A stretch of DNA of 23,332 bases from an uncultured Mycoplasmatota bacterium (lineage in GTDB: Bacteria; Bacillota_I; Bacilli_A; RF39; UBA660), in contig CAMMKE010000011.1 of the NCBI GenBank assembly GCA_946497375.1, forward strand, positions 1 to 23,332, given 5' to 3'. The notes below the pieces were generated by a model, which did not search any database, had not been told where the DNA came from, and was given only the letters and a program-made list of their open reading frames with translations. This document shows positions 21,040-23,332 of this stretch, piece after piece. Position 1 is the first letter of the stretch. Each line of letters begins with the position of its first letter. The position numbers and the translations under genes are program-made.

Positions 21040-22773
21040 TTAATAATATTTACCATATATTTTCTTAGCTTCTATATCTAAATAAGCTTCTACTTCTTTA
21101 GCAGTTTTTAAAGTTAAGACTTTGTTAGCGATAAGCACAGCCTTCTTACTATCTATCATAGATATTAGTTTTTTAACCTTTAAGACCATACTAGCATTTA
21201 CACTAAACTCTTGTAGTCCTAGCCCAACAAGAAGAATAATTGCAAGTGGGTCTGCAGCCATTTCTCCACACATACCAACAAACTTATCTTTTTTATCTTT
21301 AGCTGAGTCTATTGTCTTTTTAATAAGTCTAATAACTCCAGGATTATAGAAACTATAAAGGTTACTAACAGTTGGATTTAATCTATCTACTGCAGCTGTA
21401 TACTGGATTAAATCATTAGTACCAATACTAAAGAAATCAACTTCATCTATTAACATATCGGCCATAACTGCAGTACTAGGAACTTCTACCATGATACCTA
21501 CTTTGATATTTTCATCAAATGGTATATTTTTACTAGCAAGTTCTCTTTTCGCTTCATCTAATATCTCATTAGCTTTATATATTTCTTCTAATGATGATAT
21601 CATTGGGTACATTATCATAACATTACCATAGTGACTTGCTCTAAGAATCGCTCTTAAACTTACTTTAAAGAACTCTTTATTATCTAAACAGTATCTTATC
21701 GCTCTATATCCTAAGAAAGGATTTTGTTCATCTTTAATATCGATATAAGGACATTTCTTATCTCCTCCGATATCAAGAGTTCTAATAATCAACTGCTTAC
21801 CATTTAATTTCTCGGCAAAAGTCTTGTAGACATTAAATAAATAATCTTCTTCTGGCGCTGTACTTCTATTTAAGAATAAGAACTCTGTTCTAAATAATCC
21901 GATACCATCAGAATTAACTTCTAATAATTTATCAAGTTCTGATAAATCTCCGGCATTTGCAGTTATTAGTAAAGACTTGTTATCTTTAGTTAATGAAGGT
22001 TTATCTTTCATATCAACTAATGAAGCTTTAAGTAATTCTTCTTTCTTTATCTTTTCTTTAATCTCACTAATCTTAGTATCTGTTAGATTATTCTCAATAT
22101 AGCCTTCATTACCATTAACATAGATTAACTCTCCATCCGTTAAAGTTTTACTTACTTCTTTTATACCAAAGACTGAGGGAATTCCAAGAGTTGAGGCAAG
22201 TATGGCAACATGACTTGTCTTACCACCGATTTCTGCAACTATTCCTTTAACATAACCTAAATTATTAGAAAGTAAAACTGATGGTGGAATAGACTCTGCT
22301 ACTAAGATAGTATTTTCTGATAATTTACTTAAGTCTATCTCTTTAATACCTAAAGCTTTTCTTAGAAGTTTATTAGTAACATCTTCTATATCTTTACTTC
22401 TTTCTTTTAAATAAGCATTATCGACTAATGATAACTCTTCTGCTCTTCTTTTCATTACTTTAGTAATAGCAGTTAACTTATCACATTTTTCTTCATCTAT
22501 TACTTCTTCCATTGAAGTAATAAGAGAATTAGAACTTAAAAGTATTTTATAAAAGTTACATAACTCTTTTATATCATCAGAAGTAGCATCACTTTCTAAC
22601 TCTTCATAATCTTTACAAACACCCTCTACAATAGTCTTTAAGTCTTCTTTTTCTTTAGTAATCTCCTCATCTGTTGTTAGTTTAATTTCTTTTAGTTCTG
22701 GAATTTTAGCATCTATTATATATACTTTTCCAAGAGCTAGACCATTACCTACTTTATTACCTAAGTATTTCAT
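21040..22773 (-). CDS. ptsI: PTS enzyme I (phosphoenolpyruvate-protein phosphotransferase)
   Basis: 577 residues, full length. Enzyme I takes phosphate from PEP and gives it to HPr. The active-site loop is EIGGKTSHVAILASTLGIPS with His188 (canonical GGRTSH; here Lys for Arg). The PEP-binding barrel is complete: GIGLFRTEFLFLNR, then IRTLDIGGDK, LGYRAIRYC, MIMYPMISS, VGIMVEVPSTAVMAD, FFSIGTNDLIQYTAAVDR and the FVGMCGEMAADP C-terminal motif. The ATG directly follows the HPr stop (TAGATG). Located in a sugar-specific operon, it may be a dedicated copy rather than the cell's general enzyme I. Confidence 0.96.
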   Translation of the reverse strand: MKYLGNKVGNGLALGKVYIIDAKIPELKEIKLTTDEEITKEKEDLKTIVEGVCKDYEELESDATSDDIKELCNFYKILLSSNSLITSMEEVIDEEKCDKLTAITKVMKRRAEELSLVDNAYLKERSKDIEDVTNKLLRKALGIKEIDLSKLSENTILVAESIPPSVLLSNNLGYVKGIVAEIGGKTSHVAILASTLGIPSVFGIKEVSKTLTDGELIYVNGNEGYIENNLTDTKISEIKEKIKKEELLKASLVDMKDKPSLTKDNKSLLITANAGDLSELDKLLEVNSDGIGLFRTEFLFLNRSTAPEEDYLFNVYKTFAEKLNGKQLIIRTLDIGGDKKCPYIDIKDEQNPFLGYRAIRYCLDNKEFFKVSLRAILRASHYGNVMIMYPMISSLEEIYKANEILDEAKRELASKNIPFDENIKVGIMVEVPSTAVMADMLIDEVDFFSIGTNDLIQYTAAVDRLNPTVSNLYSFYNPGVIRLIKKTIDSAKDKKDKFVGMCGEMAADPLAIILLVGLGLQEFSVNASMVLKVKKLISMIDSKKAVLIANKVLTLKTAKEVEAYLDIEAKKIYGKYY

Positions 22774-23034
22774 CTACTCTTCACCTTTTTCTATATACTC
22801 ACATATTGCATCTAAAGCTTTTTTTTCATCATCACCATTTACTTCAACCGTTAATTTATCGCCACAGTTAATATTTCCCATCATAACTTCTAGTATTTCT
22901 TTAGCATTAATACTACTACCATTATGAATAAGTTTTATATCAGAGTTAAATGTAAGAGCAAGTTCTACTAAGGCACTACCTGGTCTTGCATGTAATCCTG
23001 ATACACTTTTTACTACAACATCTTTTTTTACCAT
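22774..23034 (-). CDS. HPr-family phosphocarrier protein, Glu at position 46
   Basis: 86 residues. His15 in SGLHARPGSALVELALTF is the EI-phosphorylated residue, with Arg17 and Pro18 conserved. The helix that normally carries the HprK target Ser46 (NAKSIMGVMSL) reads SINAKEILEVMMGNINCG: position 46 is Glu (residue counted from Met1). The regulatory phosphorylation is thus impossible there. ATG 23034 follows GGAGG and a promoter at 23077-23105. It leads a seven-gene minus-strand operon, so it is likely the phosphocarrier of this system; whether the genome has another HPr with Ser46 is not visible. Confidence 0.92.
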   Translation of the reverse strand: MVKKDVVVKSVSGLHARPGSALVELALTFNSDIKLIHNGSSINAKEILEVMMGNINCGDKLTVEVNGDDEKKALDAICEYIEKGEE

Positions 23035-23076
23035 GATTATACCTATCCTCCATCCTGTATTTTATCTTATAAAATA

Positions 23077-23105
23077 ATAATAGCATAGATATTTTTAATT
23101 TACAA
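23077..23105 (-). promoter_or_regulatory. Promoter of the PTS operon
   Basis: Minus strand TTGTAA (23105-23100), 17-base spacer, TATTAT (23082-23077) with TGC before it (extended -10). It drives HPr, EI, EIIB, EIIC and EIID up to the internal terminator. I saw no sigma-54-type box in the upstream bases. Confidence 0.7.
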
Positions 23106-23264
23106 TTTTTTTAAAAAAACCAAAGTAAAATTAAGTAAAGAATATAAGAAATAAAATAGATTTTATTTAACTAATTAATTGTTATTTCGTCTAAACTAAC
23201 TAGTGCATTGTAGAAACTCACCCTATATTTAGTCAAGTTATATAAAATTAAAGGAATTATAATT

Positions 23265-23327
23265 ATTGAGATATTGCAACAGAGATTTCAACAGTTGGAA
23301 TTGATGTTTGCAATATCTCTCTTTTTT
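23265..23327 (+). terminator. Long terminator-like hairpin at the right edge
   Basis: GAGATATTGCAA and TTGCAATATCTC form a perfect 12-bp outer stem; within it ATTTCAA/TTGGAAT with a CAG loop forms an inner stem. TCTTTTTTC follows on the plus strand. No plus-strand ORF with a ribosome site lies between 23040 and here, so its transcript is unknown: possibly a small RNA, or the end of something crossing the edge. The remaining bases 23106-23264 are AT-rich with nothing I can name. Confidence 0.5.
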
Positions 23328-23332
23328 CTTTC

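Noticed and set aside
21122..21349. Plus-strand ORF inside ptsI
   Set aside because: Shadow frame of enzyme I without its own ribosome site.
1..23332. Mycoplasma-type code (TGA as Trp)
   Set aside because: Long ORFs contain no in-frame TGA and use TGG for Trp at the sites checked.

Overview
The window reads as chromosome from a low-GC, spore-former-related Bacillota (Firmicutes). Evidence for this is the very AT-rich sequence, a SpoVS homologue, a T-box leader on serS, TTGnnn/TATAAT promoters (many with an extended -10 TGn) and AGGAG-type ribosome sites. Translation fits the standard bacterial code: Trp is TGG wherever I checked it, and no complete gene needs TGA as a sense codon. A gut Bacilli lineage near Erysipelotrichales/RF39 would fit, but the sequence alone does not fix the taxon. 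None of the 25 intact genes whose stop is visible ends in TGA (19 TAA, 6 TAG).

Layout. 1-3640: minus-strand housekeeping genes: miaB (cut by the left edge), a guanylate-kinase-like paralogue, an ankyrin-repeat protein with a strong promoter, and serS behind a serine T-box riboswitch. 3645-6580: spoVS, a membrane-anchored Pro/Thr/Val-rich protein, then an RNA-modification pair (RluA-type pseudouridine synthase overlapping a COG1092-like methyltransferase). 6605-9786: a DUF2441-like protein, a Ppx/GppA-type protein, and a 499-residue protein with an M3-like HExxH zinc-peptidase signature. 9889-11304: tRNA-Leu(CAA) and scpB/scpA.

11305-14900, plus strand, is the accessory-looking part. It holds a decayed DinD/BRO-N-type gene (one frameshift plus one nonsense codon), an intact M3 oligopeptidase, an RNHCP zinc protein, and a gene-poor 360-base stretch. 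That stretch shows signs of an undescribed type I toxin-antitoxin-like locus: a 33-residue single-helix membrane peptide on the minus strand, a strong convergent promoter on the plus strand, and inverted-repeat hairpins that would let the 5' and 3' ends of the peptide mRNA pair. 14900-17082: an orphan 82-residue protein, an FkbM methyltransferase and an SDR of the stress-protein-39 type.

17188-23034: a sugar-uptake module. A SIS-domain sugar-phosphate enzyme faces a complete mannose-family PTS on the minus strand (HPr, EI, EIIB, EIIC, EIID, then EIIA behind its own terminator and promoter, then a small zinc-ribbon protein). Phosphate would flow PEP to EI to HPr to EIIA to EIIB to the sugar entering through EIIC/EIID; the SIS enzyme would act on the product. 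The HPr has Glu instead of Ser at position 46, so it cannot be regulated by HPr kinase at that site. The last 290 bases hold the PTS promoter and a long terminator-like hairpin.
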